A DNA stretch of 64,000 bases from Pseudomonas sp. N040 (lineage in GTDB: Bacteria; Pseudomonadota; Gammaproteobacteria; Pseudomonadales; Pseudomonadaceae). The stretch lies in contig NZ_JADOBE010000005.1 of assembly GCF_015637705.1 (NCBI RefSeq), forward strand, positions 1 to 64,000, given 5' to 3'. Each line of letters starts with the position of its first letter. Position 1 is the first letter of the stretch. This document shows positions 28,179-36,725 of the stretch, piece after piece. Below the pieces are notes generated by a model that saw only the letters and a program-made list of their open reading frames with translations, had not been told where the DNA came from and did not search any database. Made by a program: the position numbers and the translations under genes.

Positions 28179-30665
28179 ATGCCTGACCTGCTTGCCAATT
28201 ACCCGTTTGCTGACACGGTGTACCACGAACTGCTCGACGCCACGGGTGCGGTACGCCCGCACTGGCAGCGCCTGTTCCGGGCGCTGGAGCGCAGCAGTGC
28301 GGCGCAGCTGAACCAGCGCCAGGCGCTGGTCGAGCGGCAGATCCAGGAAAACGGCGTGACCTACAACGTCTACGCCGACCCCAAGGGTACCGACCGCCCG
28401 TGGGCGCTGGACCTGTTGCCGAACCTGATTCCCGCCGATGAGTGGCAGGCGATTGCGGCCGGGGTGGCGCAGCGTGCTGACCTGCTCAATCGCGTGCTGG
28501 CCGATCTGTATGGCCCGCAGCAACTGTTGCGTGAAGGCCTGCTGCCGGCCGAGCTGGTGTTCGGCCACAACAACTTTCTCTGGCCCTGTCAGGGCATGCA
28601 GGTGCCCGGCGATACCTGGCTGCACCTGTACGCGGTGGATCTGGCGCGGGCGCCTGACGGGCGCTGGTGGGTACTGGCCGATCGTACCCAGGCACCCTCC
28701 GGCGCCGGTTATGCGCTGGAGAACCGGCAGATCGTCTCGCGTGCTTTTCCGGAGTTGTACCGGGACCTGCGGGTGCAGTACCTGGCCGGCTTCTTCCGCA
28801 GCCTGCAGGAATTTCTGCGCCAGCAGGCGCCGGCCGAAGGCGAAACGCCGCTGGTGGTATTGCTGACGCCGGGGCGCTTCAACGAAACCTATTTCGAGCA
28901 TTTGTACCTCGCCCGTCAGCTGGGTTTTCCGCTGGTCGAGGGCAGCGATCTGACGGTGCGCGACAACACTCTGTACCTGAAGACCCTTGATGGTCTCAAG
29001 CGCGTGCATGCATTGCTGCGGCGGCTGGACGATGACTTCTGCGACCCATTGGAGCTGCGCACGGACTCCGCGCTGGGTGTCGCCGGTCTGCTTGAGGTGG
29101 TGCGTCAGGGCCGCGTGCTGGTGGCCAATGCGCTCGGCAGCGGGGTGCTGGAGTCGCCTGGTTTGCTGGGTTTCCTGCCGGCGATCAGCAAACAGTGGCT
29201 GGGTGAAGAATTGCTGCTGCCCTCCATCGCCACCTGGTGGTGCGGCGAGCCACCGGTGCTTGAGGAGGCACTGGAAAAACTGGCTGAGCTGGTGATCAAG
29301 CCGGCGTTTCCTTCGCAAAGTTTCGAGCCGGTGTTTGGTCGTGATCTGGACGAGGATGGTCTGCACGAACTGGCTGAGCGTCTGCAGGCCCGGCCCTATG
29401 CCTATGTGGCGCAGGAACTGGCGCAGCTGTCGCAGGCCGGGGTTTGGGATGGTCTGACCGTGCAGCCGCGCGCGATTGGCATGCGCGTGTATGCGGTGGC
29501 CAGCGCCGAGGGCTATCGCGTATTGCCGGGTGGCTTGACCCGGGTGGCCGGGCAGCCGGGAGCTGAAGTGGTCTCCATGCAGCGTGGTGGTGGCAGCAAG
29601 GACACCTGGGTGCTGGGTGAGCGCGCGCCGGGCAGTGAGCCGTGGAACTGGACCAAGCCGCTGGGCGTACATGACCTGATCCGCAGCGACCCCTATCTGC
29701 CGTCGCGGGTGGTGGAGAACCTGTTCTGGTTCGGCCGCTACAGCGAGCGCTGTGATGACGGCGCGCGCCTGCTGCGTGTGCTGCTCAGCCGCTATGTGGA
29801 TGATGGTGATGATCCGCAGGCCTTGCGCGCCGCAGTGGAGCTGGGCGACAAAACTGGCTGGCTGCCACCGGGCAAGGATCTGGAGCAGCGCTTGCGCCGC
29901 GGCCTGCTGGGCGAGGACTGGCCGTATAGCCTGAAAGCCAATTTGCAGCATCTGCAATGGGCGGCCAGTCAGGTGCGCGGCAAGCTTTCGCAGGAAAACT
30001 GGCAGGCGCTGGTCGAGCTGCAGCGCGAAGCGCACATGCTCGAATTCGAGCAGGCCGATCTGGGTGAGTTGCTGGATTTCCTCAACCGCCTGTTGATGTC
30101 ACTGGCCGCGCTTTCGGGCTTTGCCCTGGATGACATGACCCGCGATGACGGCTGGCGCTTTCTCATGCTCGGGCGGCGCATCGAGCGTCTGCAGTTTCTC
30201 GCCGACAGCCTGGCGGTGTTTCTGCGCGGTGCTGCCGTGCGCGATCAGGCGGCGCTGGAGTGGATGCTGGAACTGGGCAACAGCATCATCACCTACCGCT
30301 CACGTTATCTGGCGGCGCCGCAGCTGATTGCGGTGCTCGACCTGCTCCTGCTGGATAGTCAGAACCCGCACTCACTGGCTTTCCAGTTGGTCGAGCTGGA
30401 GCGCTCGCTGGCCCTGCTCGACGAGCGCTTTGCCGTAGCGCATGACAATCCGTTGCAGGCGCTGAGTGTGCAATTGAAGGCTGTCGATCTGGGCAGCCTG
30501 GATGAACAGGCGTTGTTTGGCGATGTCGGCGTGCGCGCCGTGCTGGCAGGATTGGCGGATCTGCTGCAGGCGATCTCGGCAGCTGCCGGGCTGTTGTCCG
30601 ATCGGCTGGCGCTGCGGCATTTCGCCCATGTTGACGATGTCAGCCAGCAAACGCTTTCTTCCTGA
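28179..30665 (+). CDS. Circularly permuted ATP-grasp/alpha-E fusion protein
   Basis: The 828-aa chain combines two units that are often separate genes. Residues about 25-480 are the circularly permuted type 2 ATP-grasp domain (DUF404/DUF407): ENGVTYNVYADPKG, AELVFGHNNFLWPC, LADRTQAPSGAGYALENR and LLTPGRFNETYFEHLYLARQLG, ending with a strand containing VLPGGLTRVA. From about residue 504 (PSRVVENLFWFGRYSERCDDGARLLR) to 820 is the helical alpha-E domain (DUF403) with RDDGWRFLMLGRRIERLQ. ATP-grasp enzymes join a carboxylate to an amine, so a peptide-bond or amide-forming role is probable; the substrate is unknown. It starts 115 nt after the first gene and is followed 7 nt later by the third. Confidence 0.88.
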   Translation: MPDLLANYPFADTVYHELLDATGAVRPHWQRLFRALERSSAAQLNQRQALVERQIQENGVTYNVYADPKGTDRPWALDLLPNLIPADEWQAIAAGVAQRADLLNRVLADLYGPQQLLREGLLPAELVFGHNNFLWPCQGMQVPGDTWLHLYAVDLARAPDGRWWVLADRTQAPSGAGYALENRQIVSRAFPELYRDLRVQYLAGFFRSLQEFLRQQAPAEGETPLVVLLTPGRFNETYFEHLYLARQLGFPLVEGSDLTVRDNTLYLKTLDGLKRVHALLRRLDDDFCDPLELRTDSALGVAGLLEVVRQGRVLVANALGSGVLESPGLLGFLPAISKQWLGEELLLPSIATWWCGEPPVLEEALEKLAELVIKPAFPSQSFEPVFGRDLDEDGLHELAERLQARPYAYVAQELAQLSQAGVWDGLTVQPRAIGMRVYAVASAEGYRVLPGGLTRVAGQPGAEVVSMQRGGGSKDTWVLGERAPGSEPWNWTKPLGVHDLIRSDPYLPSRVVENLFWFGRYSERCDDGARLLRVLLSRYVDDGDDPQALRAAVELGDKTGWLPPGKDLEQRLRRGLLGEDWPYSLKANLQHLQWAASQVRGKLSQENWQALVELQREAHMLEFEQADLGELLDFLNRLLMSLAALSGFALDDMTRDDGWRFLMLGRRIERLQFLADSLAVFLRGAAVRDQAALEWMLELGNSIITYRSRYLAAPQLIAVLDLLLLDSQNPHSLAFQLVELERSLALLDERFAVAHDNPLQALSVQLKAVDLGSLDEQALFGDVGVRAVLAGLADLLQAISAAAGLLSDRLALRHFAHVDDVSQQTLSS

Positions 30666-30672
30666 GATGCCC

Positions 30673-31647
30673 ATGACCAACAGTCGCCGCTACCAGATTC
30701 TCCACGACACCCATTACCGCTATGCCGCACCGGTGTCGCTGGCGCAGCAACTGGCACATCTGTGGCCGCGTGACTGTGCCCGGCAGCGTTGCCTGTTTCA
30801 CGAACTCGAGGTTCTGCCCGCGCCCAGTCAGCGCCGCGATGGCCTGGATGTGTTCGGCAATCCCATGAGCCGTCTGGCCTTCGAGCGACCGCATGGCGAA
30901 CTGCGGGTCAATGCCCGGTTGCAGGTGGAAGTGCTGGCTCGCGCTGCGGTCGACCTCGGCGCCTCGCCGCCCTGGGAGCAGGTGCGCGAACAGCTGGCCT
31001 ATCACGGCGGCGCGCTGGATGAGGAGGCGCTGGAAGCGGCGCGCTATCGGGTCGAGTCGCCGTTTGTGCGGCTCAAGCAGGCCTTCGCCGATTACGCCGC
31101 GGACTGTTTTGTGCCGCAGCGGCCCTACCTGCAAGTGGTGGCCAGGCTGATGGACAAGATCTTCCGCGAGTTCACCTACGATGGCGAAGCCACCCTGGTG
31201 GCCACGCCGCTGCTGGAAGTGCTGGAGCAGCGTCGCGGGGTGTGCCAGGACTTCGCCCACCTGATGCTCGCCTGCCTGCGCGCGCGCGGGTTCGCCGCGC
31301 GCTACGTCAGCGGCTACCTGCTGACCCATCCGCCGGCGGGGCAGCCGCGCATGCTCGGGGCCGATGCCTCGCATGCCTGGGTCTCGGTGTATTGCCCGGT
31401 GCTCGGCTGGGTGGATTTCGACCCGACCAACAACCTGTTGCCGGACCTGGAGTACATCACCCTGGCCTGGGGCCGCGACTTCGCCGATGTCTCGCCGCTG
31501 CGCGGGGTGATCCTTGGTGGTGGCAGCCATGATCCCGAGGTGCGGGTGACGGTGATCCCGCTGGACGAGCTGCCGCTGCTCCAGGCGCAATCCCAGTCCC
31601 AGTCCCAGTCCCAGTCCCAGTCCCAGCGCAGCCCGGCAGCCGGCTAG
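30673..31647 (+). CDS. Transglutaminase-like cysteine protease-family protein
   Basis: The protein has 324 aa. The N-terminal region (about 1-95) begins YQILHDTHYRYAAPVSLAQQ, the bacterial transglutaminase N domain. The catalytic triad is C191 in RGVCQDFAH, H234 in ASHAWVSVY and D250 in DFDPTNN, with the same H-to-D spacing as in the first operon gene. The last residues are an unusual Ser-Gln run, coded by six tandem TCCCAG units. I chose ATG 30673; ATG 30667 is equally possible. These proteins are thought to hydrolyse or transfer amide groups. It is cytoplasmic (no signal) and completes the operon. Confidence 0.88.
   Translation: MTNSRRYQILHDTHYRYAAPVSLAQQLAHLWPRDCARQRCLFHELEVLPAPSQRRDGLDVFGNPMSRLAFERPHGELRVNARLQVEVLARAAVDLGASPPWEQVREQLAYHGGALDEEALEAARYRVESPFVRLKQAFADYAADCFVPQRPYLQVVARLMDKIFREFTYDGEATLVATPLLEVLEQRRGVCQDFAHLMLACLRARGFAARYVSGYLLTHPPAGQPRMLGADASHAWVSVYCPVLGWVDFDPTNNLLPDLEYITLAWGRDFADVSPLRGVILGGGSHDPEVRVTVIPLDELPLLQAQSQSQSQSQSQSQRSPAAG
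31591..31626 (+). repeat. Six tandem TCCCAG hexamers inside a coding end
   Basis: Six perfect copies of TCCCAG encode a (Ser-Gln) run a few codons before the stop of the second transglutaminase gene. The length being a multiple of three means copy number can change without a frameshift. Confidence 0.9.
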
Positions 31648-31804
31648 CGGCACTCCGGTGGCCGCCCGCGGCATTGCGCCACGGCGCTGGCGCCAATTCC
31701 TTGCCCCGTGTTGACGCACACCTGCAGCGTTTTGCCTCCCGGCGTGTCGGCGACCGCGCCGCTGGCGTGTGGCCCCGGCTTGATCGGCAAGGCCTGCATG
31801 GAGT

Positions 31805-31820
31805 TGGCGCAAGAGTTGCA
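31805..31820 (+). promoter_or_regulatory. Sigma-54-type promoter of amtB
   Basis: TGGCGCAAGAGTTGCA has GG and GC 10 nt apart and a perfect TTGCA -12 element. It lies 36 nt before the amtB ATG. amtB genes are commonly sigma-54/NtrC controlled, which supports the call. An inverted repeat GCGCCA-N6-TGGCGC (31676-31693) about 110 nt upstream is a weak activator-site candidate. Confidence 0.65.
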
Positions 31821-31855
31821 AAGTGTCCTGCATCTTTGAAAGGAAGGGGCGCGTC

Positions 31856-33151
31856 ATGAAACGACATCTGCTGTTAATCGGCCTGCTGGCCTTCGCACCG
31901 CTGGCGCAGGCCGCCAGTGATGAAGCGATCAACACGGCCTGGGTGGTGCTGGCCAGTGCCCTGGTGTTCTTCATGCAGGCCGGTTTCGCCTTGCTCGAGA
32001 GCGGCATGTCGCGGGCCAAGAACGCGGTCAACGTGATGATGAAGAACTTCATGGACGGCGCGGTCGGCAGCATCGTGTTCTGGCTGGTCGGTTTCGGCCT
32101 GATGTTCGGCGCCAACCTCAGCGGCTGGTTCGGCACCAGCCATTTCGCCCCGCATACCGGCGAACCCTGGGATTTCACCTTCCTGCTGTTCCAGATGATG
32201 TTCGCCGCTACCTCGGCAACCATTGCCAGCGGCGCGATGGCCGAGCGCACCCGCTATGGCGCCTACCTGGTGGGGGCGGTGGTGATCTGCGGGTTGATCT
32301 ATCCGGTGTTCGGCAGCTGGGCCTGGGGTGGTGCCTATGGCGGTCAGGGCTGGCTGGCCAAGCTGGGCTTCATCGACTTCGCCGGCTCGACGGTGGTGCA
32401 CAGTGTCGGCGCCTGGTGCGCGCTGGCCGGGATCATGGTGCTCGGCCCGCGTCTCGGCCGCTTTGCCGCCGATGGCACGCCGCGCCTGATCCCCGGGCAC
32501 AACCTCAGCCTGGTAACGCTGGGCGCCTTCATCCTGTGGGTCGGCTGGTTCGGCTTCAACGCCGGCAGCACGCTCAAGGTCGACGTCAACCTGGGCCTGA
32601 TCGCCCTGAATACCCACCTGGCCGCCGCTGCCGGTGCGCTGGGCGCGATACTGGCGCTGCGCACCTCGTCCAGCCCGATCCTGCTGACCACCACGGTCAA
32701 TGGCGCGCTGGGCGGCCTGGTCGGGGTTACCGCCGGTTGCGCCAGCATGGCCCCCGGCTTTGCCCTGCTGACCGGGCTGCTGGCCGGCTTCCTGGTGGTC
32801 TACGGCATGGCGCTGATGGACAAGCTGTGCCTGGATGACGTGGTTGGCGCGGTACCGGTGCATGGCATCTGCGGCATCTGGGGCACCCTGGCGGCCGGGC
32901 TGTTCTTCAACGGCGACCTGTTCAACCCCGAGCGCATCCAGGTGCAACTGCTGGGGATCGGCGCCGCCTTCGTCTGGGCGTTCCCGCTGGCGCTGGTGAT
33001 GTATTTCCTGCTGTCGAAAACCCTCGGCCTGCGCGTGCCGGTGCAGCACGAGCAGCGTGGCCTGGATTTCTCCGAGCATGCCGAGAGTGGTTATCCGGAG
33101 TTTGGCCAGGCGGTGACTTTCGACACCAGTGAACTGGGCAGGAGGGTCTGA
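31856..33151 (+). CDS. amtB: Ammonium transporter AmtB
   Basis: The protein has 431 aa with an N-terminal signal-like segment (KRHLLLIGLLAFAPLAQA) and about 11 membrane helices. The family core is intact: ESGMSRAKNAVN near residue 48, GFIDFAGSTVVHSVGAW with the acidic residue and the first pore His, and GAVPVHGICGIWGTL with the second pore His. It conducts ammonia/ammonium across the inner membrane. The usual partner glnK is not upstream; instead the preceding gene is the transglutaminase operon and the next gene is an unrecognised 214-aa protein 1 nt away. AGGAAGG precedes the ATG. Confidence 0.95.
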   Translation: MKRHLLLIGLLAFAPLAQAASDEAINTAWVVLASALVFFMQAGFALLESGMSRAKNAVNVMMKNFMDGAVGSIVFWLVGFGLMFGANLSGWFGTSHFAPHTGEPWDFTFLLFQMMFAATSATIASGAMAERTRYGAYLVGAVVICGLIYPVFGSWAWGGAYGGQGWLAKLGFIDFAGSTVVHSVGAWCALAGIMVLGPRLGRFAADGTPRLIPGHNLSLVTLGAFILWVGWFGFNAGSTLKVDVNLGLIALNTHLAAAAGALGAILALRTSSSPILLTTTVNGALGGLVGVTAGCASMAPGFALLTGLLAGFLVVYGMALMDKLCLDDVVGAVPVHGICGIWGTLAAGLFFNGDLFNPERIQVQLLGIGAAFVWAFPLALVMYFLLSKTLGLRVPVQHEQRGLDFSEHAESGYPEFGQAVTFDTSELGRRV

Positions 33152-33152
33152 G

Positions 33153-33797
33153 ATGAGTCTGGTGAACCGACGGCGGGCCATCTATACCGGCCTGGCCAGG
33201 CATCTGCCGGAAGACGAGCTGCTGCCGATGCTGTCCTACTGGGAAGCGCATTACGCGGAAAAGCCGGCCTTCGCCCTCAATGAGTTTCTCGCCGAGGTGG
33301 CCAGGCGCTGCAGCCAGAAGCTCGAGCGCGCCAGCCTGTACCGTGAACTGCTGGGCATCATGAACGGACCGAGCACGGCGCTGTTGCCGGATCCGCTGGT
33401 GCAGCTGCAGGTCTGGCGCAGCGGTGCCGGGTCGGTTGCCGCGGAGGTCAGCGGCCCGGACGCGCAGGCCCGGCAGACCTTTGTCGAGCTCAGCAGCCGG
33501 CTGTTTGCGGCACTTCCGGACGCCCGGCAGAAAGACTTGCGGCGCCTGGCGGCGGGCGACCTGTCGCGGCTGAACGTGGATGCCGAGCTGCGCCTGCGCC
33601 TGCGCACCTGGCTGGAGCAGGGCGGCAAACTGGAACGCATCGTGCTGCAGTTGGAGCAGTTGCGCACGTTGCTGAGCCTGATCTACGGCGGCCTGTGCGA
33701 GCTGTTCGGGCCGGTGCAGGCCGACCAGCTGCTCAGTCGCGCGGTACGCGAGGTTGACGAGCTCAACCTGCCGCTGCCACCGCAGAAGCTGCTGTAG
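33153..33797 (+). CDS. Uncharacterised helical protein downstream of amtB
   Basis: This 214-aa protein is not recognised. Its ATG at 33153 lies one base after the amtB stop (33151), and a GGAGGG site (33141-33146) falls within the end of amtB, so translation is probably coupled. The sequence is soluble-looking and mostly helical. It has a charged Arg/Glu-rich N-terminal half, a Leu-rich middle (LRLRLRTWLEQGGKLERIVLQLEQLRTLL in part) that could pack as a coiled coil or helical bundle, and no signal peptide or membrane span. There are no Cys clusters or catalytic motifs that I can name. Position suggests a nitrogen-starvation accessory role, but this is inference only. Confidence 0.8.
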   Translation: MSLVNRRRAIYTGLARHLPEDELLPMLSYWEAHYAEKPAFALNEFLAEVARRCSQKLERASLYRELLGIMNGPSTALLPDPLVQLQVWRSGAGSVAAEVSGPDAQARQTFVELSSRLFAALPDARQKDLRRLAAGDLSRLNVDAELRLRLRTWLEQGGKLERIVLQLEQLRTLLSLIYGGLCELFGPVQADQLLSRAVREVDELNLPLPPQKLL

Positions 33798-33802
33798 TCA
33801 GG

Positions 33803-33840
33803 CCGCTGCGGCCGCCGGAGCGACCCGGCTGCCGCAGCGG
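33803..33840. terminator. Hairpin between convergent genes
   Basis: CCGCTGCGGC (33803-33812) and GCCGCAGCGG (33831-33840) are perfect 10-bp complementary arms in the 49-nt gap between the convergent 33153 gene and ppk2. There is no U-tract on either strand. A bidirectional stop is plausible. Confidence 0.35.
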
Positions 33841-33846
33841 AGGCAC

Positions 33847-34671
33847 TCAGAAAGGTTCGGCGATGTAATGGAACGGGTAGTTGCTGGGCTTGTACTTGCC
33901 GATCGTCCGCTTGGGTAGCTTGACCTTGGGCTGTTCAATTTCCACATAAGGAATCTGCCCGAGCAGGTGGGTGATCAGATTCAGCCGTACGCGCTTCTTG
34001 TCTTCGGAACGCGCAACAAACCAGGGTGCCCAGGAGGTATCGCTGGCGGCAAACATCTCGTCGCGGACTCGGGTGTAGTCGTCCCAGCGGGTGAACGATT
34101 TGACGTCCATGGGCGACAGTTTCCAAGTCTTGCGACCGTCATCGATGCGGTCTTCCAGGCGTCTGGCCTGCTCTTCAGGGCTGACTTCCAGCCAGTACTT
34201 GAGCAGGATGATGCCCGACTTGATCATGTTTTTCTCAAAGCCCGAGACCTGATCAAGGAAGCCCTTGGCCTCCTCTTCGCTGCAGAAGCCCATGACCCGC
34301 TCAACGCCGGCGCGGTTGTACCAGCTGCGGTCGAAGATGACGATCTCGCCAGCAGCGGGAAAGTGCTTGATGTAGCGTTGCACATACATCTGGCTCTTTT
34401 CCCGCTCGGTCGGAGTTGGCAGTGCGACCACGCGGAACACCCGTGGGCTGACTCTTTCAGTCAACGCCTTGATGGTGCCGCCCTTGCCGGCGCCGTCGCG
34501 CCCTTCGAATACCACGATGACCTTGGCGCCGGTTGCCACTACCCATTGCTGCAACTTGACCAGTTCGACATGCAGCGCGCGCAGTTGCTTGTCGTATTCC
34601 TTGCCGCTGAGCTTGCCGGCGGGCTTGTCTTCGGGAGCAGTAACTTCGATCTTGTAGTCACGTTTTTTCAT
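33847..34671 (-). CDS. ppk2: Polyphosphate kinase 2
   Basis: At 274 aa it is the length of a one-domain PPK2. It has Walker A GRDGAGKGG (about residues 58-66), the lid region with TEREKSQMYVQRYIKHFPAAGE, and Walker B-like IFDRSWYNRAG. PPK2 enzymes move phosphate between polyphosphate and nucleotides, usually making ATP or GTP from ADP or GDP. I chose the ATG at 34671 (MKKRDYKIEV) with GAGGAATC upstream. It is downstream of lipA on the same strand but has an AT-rich promoter-like gap of its own. Confidence 0.93.
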   Translation of the reverse strand: MKKRDYKIEVTAPEDKPAGKLSGKEYDKQLRALHVELVKLQQWVVATGAKVIVVFEGRDGAGKGGTIKALTERVSPRVFRVVALPTPTEREKSQMYVQRYIKHFPAAGEIVIFDRSWYNRAGVERVMGFCSEEEAKGFLDQVSGFEKNMIKSGIILLKYWLEVSPEEQARRLEDRIDDGRKTWKLSPMDVKSFTRWDDYTRVRDEMFAASDTSWAPWFVARSEDKKRVRLNLITHLLGQIPYVEIEQPKVKLPKRTIGKYKPSNYPFHYIAEPF

Positions 34672-34699
34672 GGTGATTCCTCGGTGCCCGGACAAAAAA

Positions 34700-34727
34700 A
34701 TAATTATGGATGAAGCCATCTACTCAA
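34700..34727 (-). promoter_or_regulatory. Candidate promoter of ppk2
   Basis: On the minus strand TTGAGT (complement of 34722-34727) is followed after 16 nt by AATTAT (complement of 34700-34705), in an unusually AT-rich stretch with seven As. It is the only AT-rich island between lipA and ppk2. Confidence 0.35.
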
Positions 34728-34740
34728 GCGTTGATGCCCG

Positions 34741-35712
34741 TCAGCTCTTCGCCTTGGCCTGCTGGTCGGCATGGTAGGACGAGCGCACCAGCGGCCCCGA
34801 GGCGACATTCTTGAAGCCCATCTTCGCGCCTTCCTCGGCAAACCAGGCGAAGGTGTCCGGGTGTACAAAACGCTCTACGGCGAGGTGGCTGCGCGAAGGC
34901 TGCAGGTATTGGCCGAGGGTGAGCATGTCGATCTGGTGCTCGCGCATGCGCTGCATCACCTCGATGACTTCCGCGTCGGTTTCGCCCAGCCCGAGCATCA
35001 GCCCGGACTTGGTCGGCACGCCGGGGACGCGCTGCTTGAACTTCTCCAGCAGATCCAGCGACCACTCGAAATCTGAACCGGGACGCGCGGCCTTGTACAG
35101 GCGTGGCACGGTCTCCAGGTTGTGGTTGAACACATCCGGTGGTTCCGTGGCGGTGATGTCGAGGGCGATGTCCATGCGTCCACGGTAGTCCGGTACCAGG
35201 GTTTCCAGCTGAGTACCGGGGGCCATCCGGCGGATCTCGCGCAGGCAATCGGCGAAGTGCTGGGCGCCGCCGTCGCGCAGGTCGTCGCGGTCCACCGAGG
35301 TGATCACCACGTACTTCAGGCGCAGGTCGGCGATGGCGGTGGCCAGGTTGTGCGGTTCGTCGGCATCCAGCGGCTTGGGCCGGCCATGGCCGACGTCGCA
35401 GAACGGACAGCGGCGGGTGCAGATGTCGCCCATGATCATGAAGGTGGCGGTACCACCGGAGAAGCATTCACCCAGGTTCGGGCAGGCCGCTTCCTCGCAC
35501 ACGCTGTGCAGCTTGTGCTTGCGCAGCAACTGCTTGATCCGGTCGACTTCCGGCGAGATCGGCATGCGCACGCGGATCCAGTCCGGCTTGCGCGGCAGTT
35601 CTTCGGTCGGAATGATCTTCACCGGAATCCGCGCGACTTTCTCCGCGCCGCGCAGTTTCACGCCGGTTTCCACCTTGGCCGGGCCTTTGCCCGTGGGTTC
35701 TGCAGTGCTCAT
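34741..35712 (-). CDS. lipA: Lipoyl synthase
   Basis: The protein has 323 aa. Two 4Fe-4S cluster motifs are visible: [12 protein letters not shown] (auxiliary cluster, about residues 71-82) and the radical [11 protein letters not shown] (about 97-104). The C-terminal RSSYH-type motif (VRSSYHAD) is near residue 313. LipA inserts two sulfurs into protein-bound octanoyl groups to make lipoyl cofactor. It overlaps lipB by 4 nt (ATGA), so the two steps of lipoate assembly are coupled. Confidence 0.97.
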   Translation of the reverse strand: MSTAEPTGKGPAKVETGVKLRGAEKVARIPVKIIPTEELPRKPDWIRVRMPISPEVDRIKQLLRKHKLHSVCEEAACPNLGECFSGGTATFMIMGDICTRRCPFCDVGHGRPKPLDADEPHNLATAIADLRLKYVVITSVDRDDLRDGGAQHFADCLREIRRMAPGTQLETLVPDYRGRMDIALDITATEPPDVFNHNLETVPRLYKAARPGSDFEWSLDLLEKFKQRVPGVPTKSGLMLGLGETDAEVIEVMQRMREHQIDMLTLGQYLQPSRSHLAVERFVHPDTFAWFAEEGAKMGFKNVASGPLVRSSYHADQQAKAKS

Positions 35713-36389
35713 GTCAGTTCCAGCCCTCCCGTGAGGGTCATGTGGTCGGCGTAGCCGAGCGAGTTAACCAGTTGTTGGCGCAGCCGCGCCTGCACCTCTG
35801 CGATGCTCACCGGACCGAGCAGATCACACAACTGGGTCATTGGCAGATTGGCCATGCCGCAGGGATTGATGCGCTGGAACGGTTGCAGGTCCATGTCGAC
35901 ATTCAGCGCCAGGCCATGAAACGAGCAGCCACGGCGGATGCGCAGGCCGAGCGAGGCGATCTTCGCGCCGTCGACATACACGCCTGGCGCATCGCTGCGC
36001 GCGCAGGCGCTGACCCCGTAGCTGGCGAGCAGGTCGATCAGGCTTTGTTCGATGCGCGTGACCAGCTCGCGCACACCCATCCCGGCACGGCGCACATCGA
36101 GCAGCAGGTAGCCGACCAGCTGGCCGGGGCCGTGGTAGGTGACCTGGCCGCCGCGGTCGACCTGCACCACCGGGATGGCGCCGGGGAACAGCACGTGTTC
36201 GGCCTTGCCGGCCTGGCCCTGGGTGAACACCGGCGGATGCTCGAGCAGCCAGATTTCGTCGGTCGTGTGCGCGTCGCGGGTATCGGTGAAGCGCTGCATG
36301 GCTCGCCACACCGGCTCGTAATCGACCCGGCCAAGCTCGCGGAAACCGAGGGTGCGCAAGCCGAGGGCGGGTGCCGGCAGCTCGCTCAT
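35709..36389 (-). CDS. lipB: Octanoyltransferase LipB
   Basis: The protein has 226 aa. Signature segments are [31 protein letters not shown], the Lys in [14 protein letters not shown] and the acyl-accepting Cys in [12 protein letters not shown]. LipB transfers octanoyl from acyl carrier protein to lipoyl domains before LipA acts. Its ATG overlaps the stop of the ybeD-like gene by one base (TAATG). Confidence 0.97.
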   Translation of the reverse strand: MSELPAPALGLRTLGFRELGRVDYEPVWRAMQRFTDTRDAHTTDEIWLLEHPPVFTQGQAGKAEHVLFPGAIPVVQVDRGGQVTYHGPGQLVGYLLLDVRRAGMGVRELVTRIEQSLIDLLASYGVSACARSDAPGVYVDGAKIASLGLRIRRGCSFHGLALNVDMDLQPFQRINPCGMANLPMTQLCDLLGPVSIAEVQARLRQQLVNSLGYADHMTLTGGLELT

Positions 36390-36667
36390 TACAGCACCAT
36401 GTGCACGCGCCCGGTGGCACGCAGGTCGCTGTGGATGGCCTGCAGCTGGTCGATGCCGGTGGCGGTGATCAGCACCTGCACCGAGAGGTAGCGGCCGTTC
36501 TTGCTGTCGCGGATGCTCAGCGTGGTCGAGTCGAAATCCGCCGCATGGCGCTGGATCACTTCCACCACGATGTCGGTGAAGCCGTCACCCGCCTCGCCGA
36601 TGATCTTGATCGGGTAGCGTTCGCAGGGGAACTCGATTTTCGGTGCCTGCACGTCGGAGTCAGTCAT
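36389..36667 (-). CDS. ybeD: YbeD-family regulatory protein (UPF0250/DUF493)
   Basis: The protein has 92 aa from ATG 36667 ([21 protein letters not shown]). The start PKIEFPCxYPIKIIG and the following [18 protein letters not shown] are the core of UPF0250. E. coli YbeD has an ACT-like fold resembling the regulatory domain of metabolic enzymes; its role is not proven. It sits between dacA and lipB in the order conserved across gammaproteobacteria. Confidence 0.92.
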   Translation of the reverse strand: MTDSDVQAPKIEFPCERYPIKIIGEAGDGFTDIVVEVIQRHAADFDSTTLSIRDSKNGRYLSVQVLITATGIDQLQAIHSDLRATGRVHMVL

Positions 36668-36725
36668 GCGCTTTCCAGTTTGACGATGGCCGCGGGATCG
36701 CCCGGGCGGGCGATCCGCGCCGGTT

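Noticed and set aside
27666..30035. Antisense open frame of nearly 800 codons across the ATP-grasp gene
   Set aside because: Composition is typical of an antisense shadow and there is no start signal. The forward reading has domain motifs.
31591..31626. Tandem repeat as a CRISPR array
   Set aside because: The units are 6 nt, have no spacers, and lie in frame at a gene end. No cas genes occur in the window.
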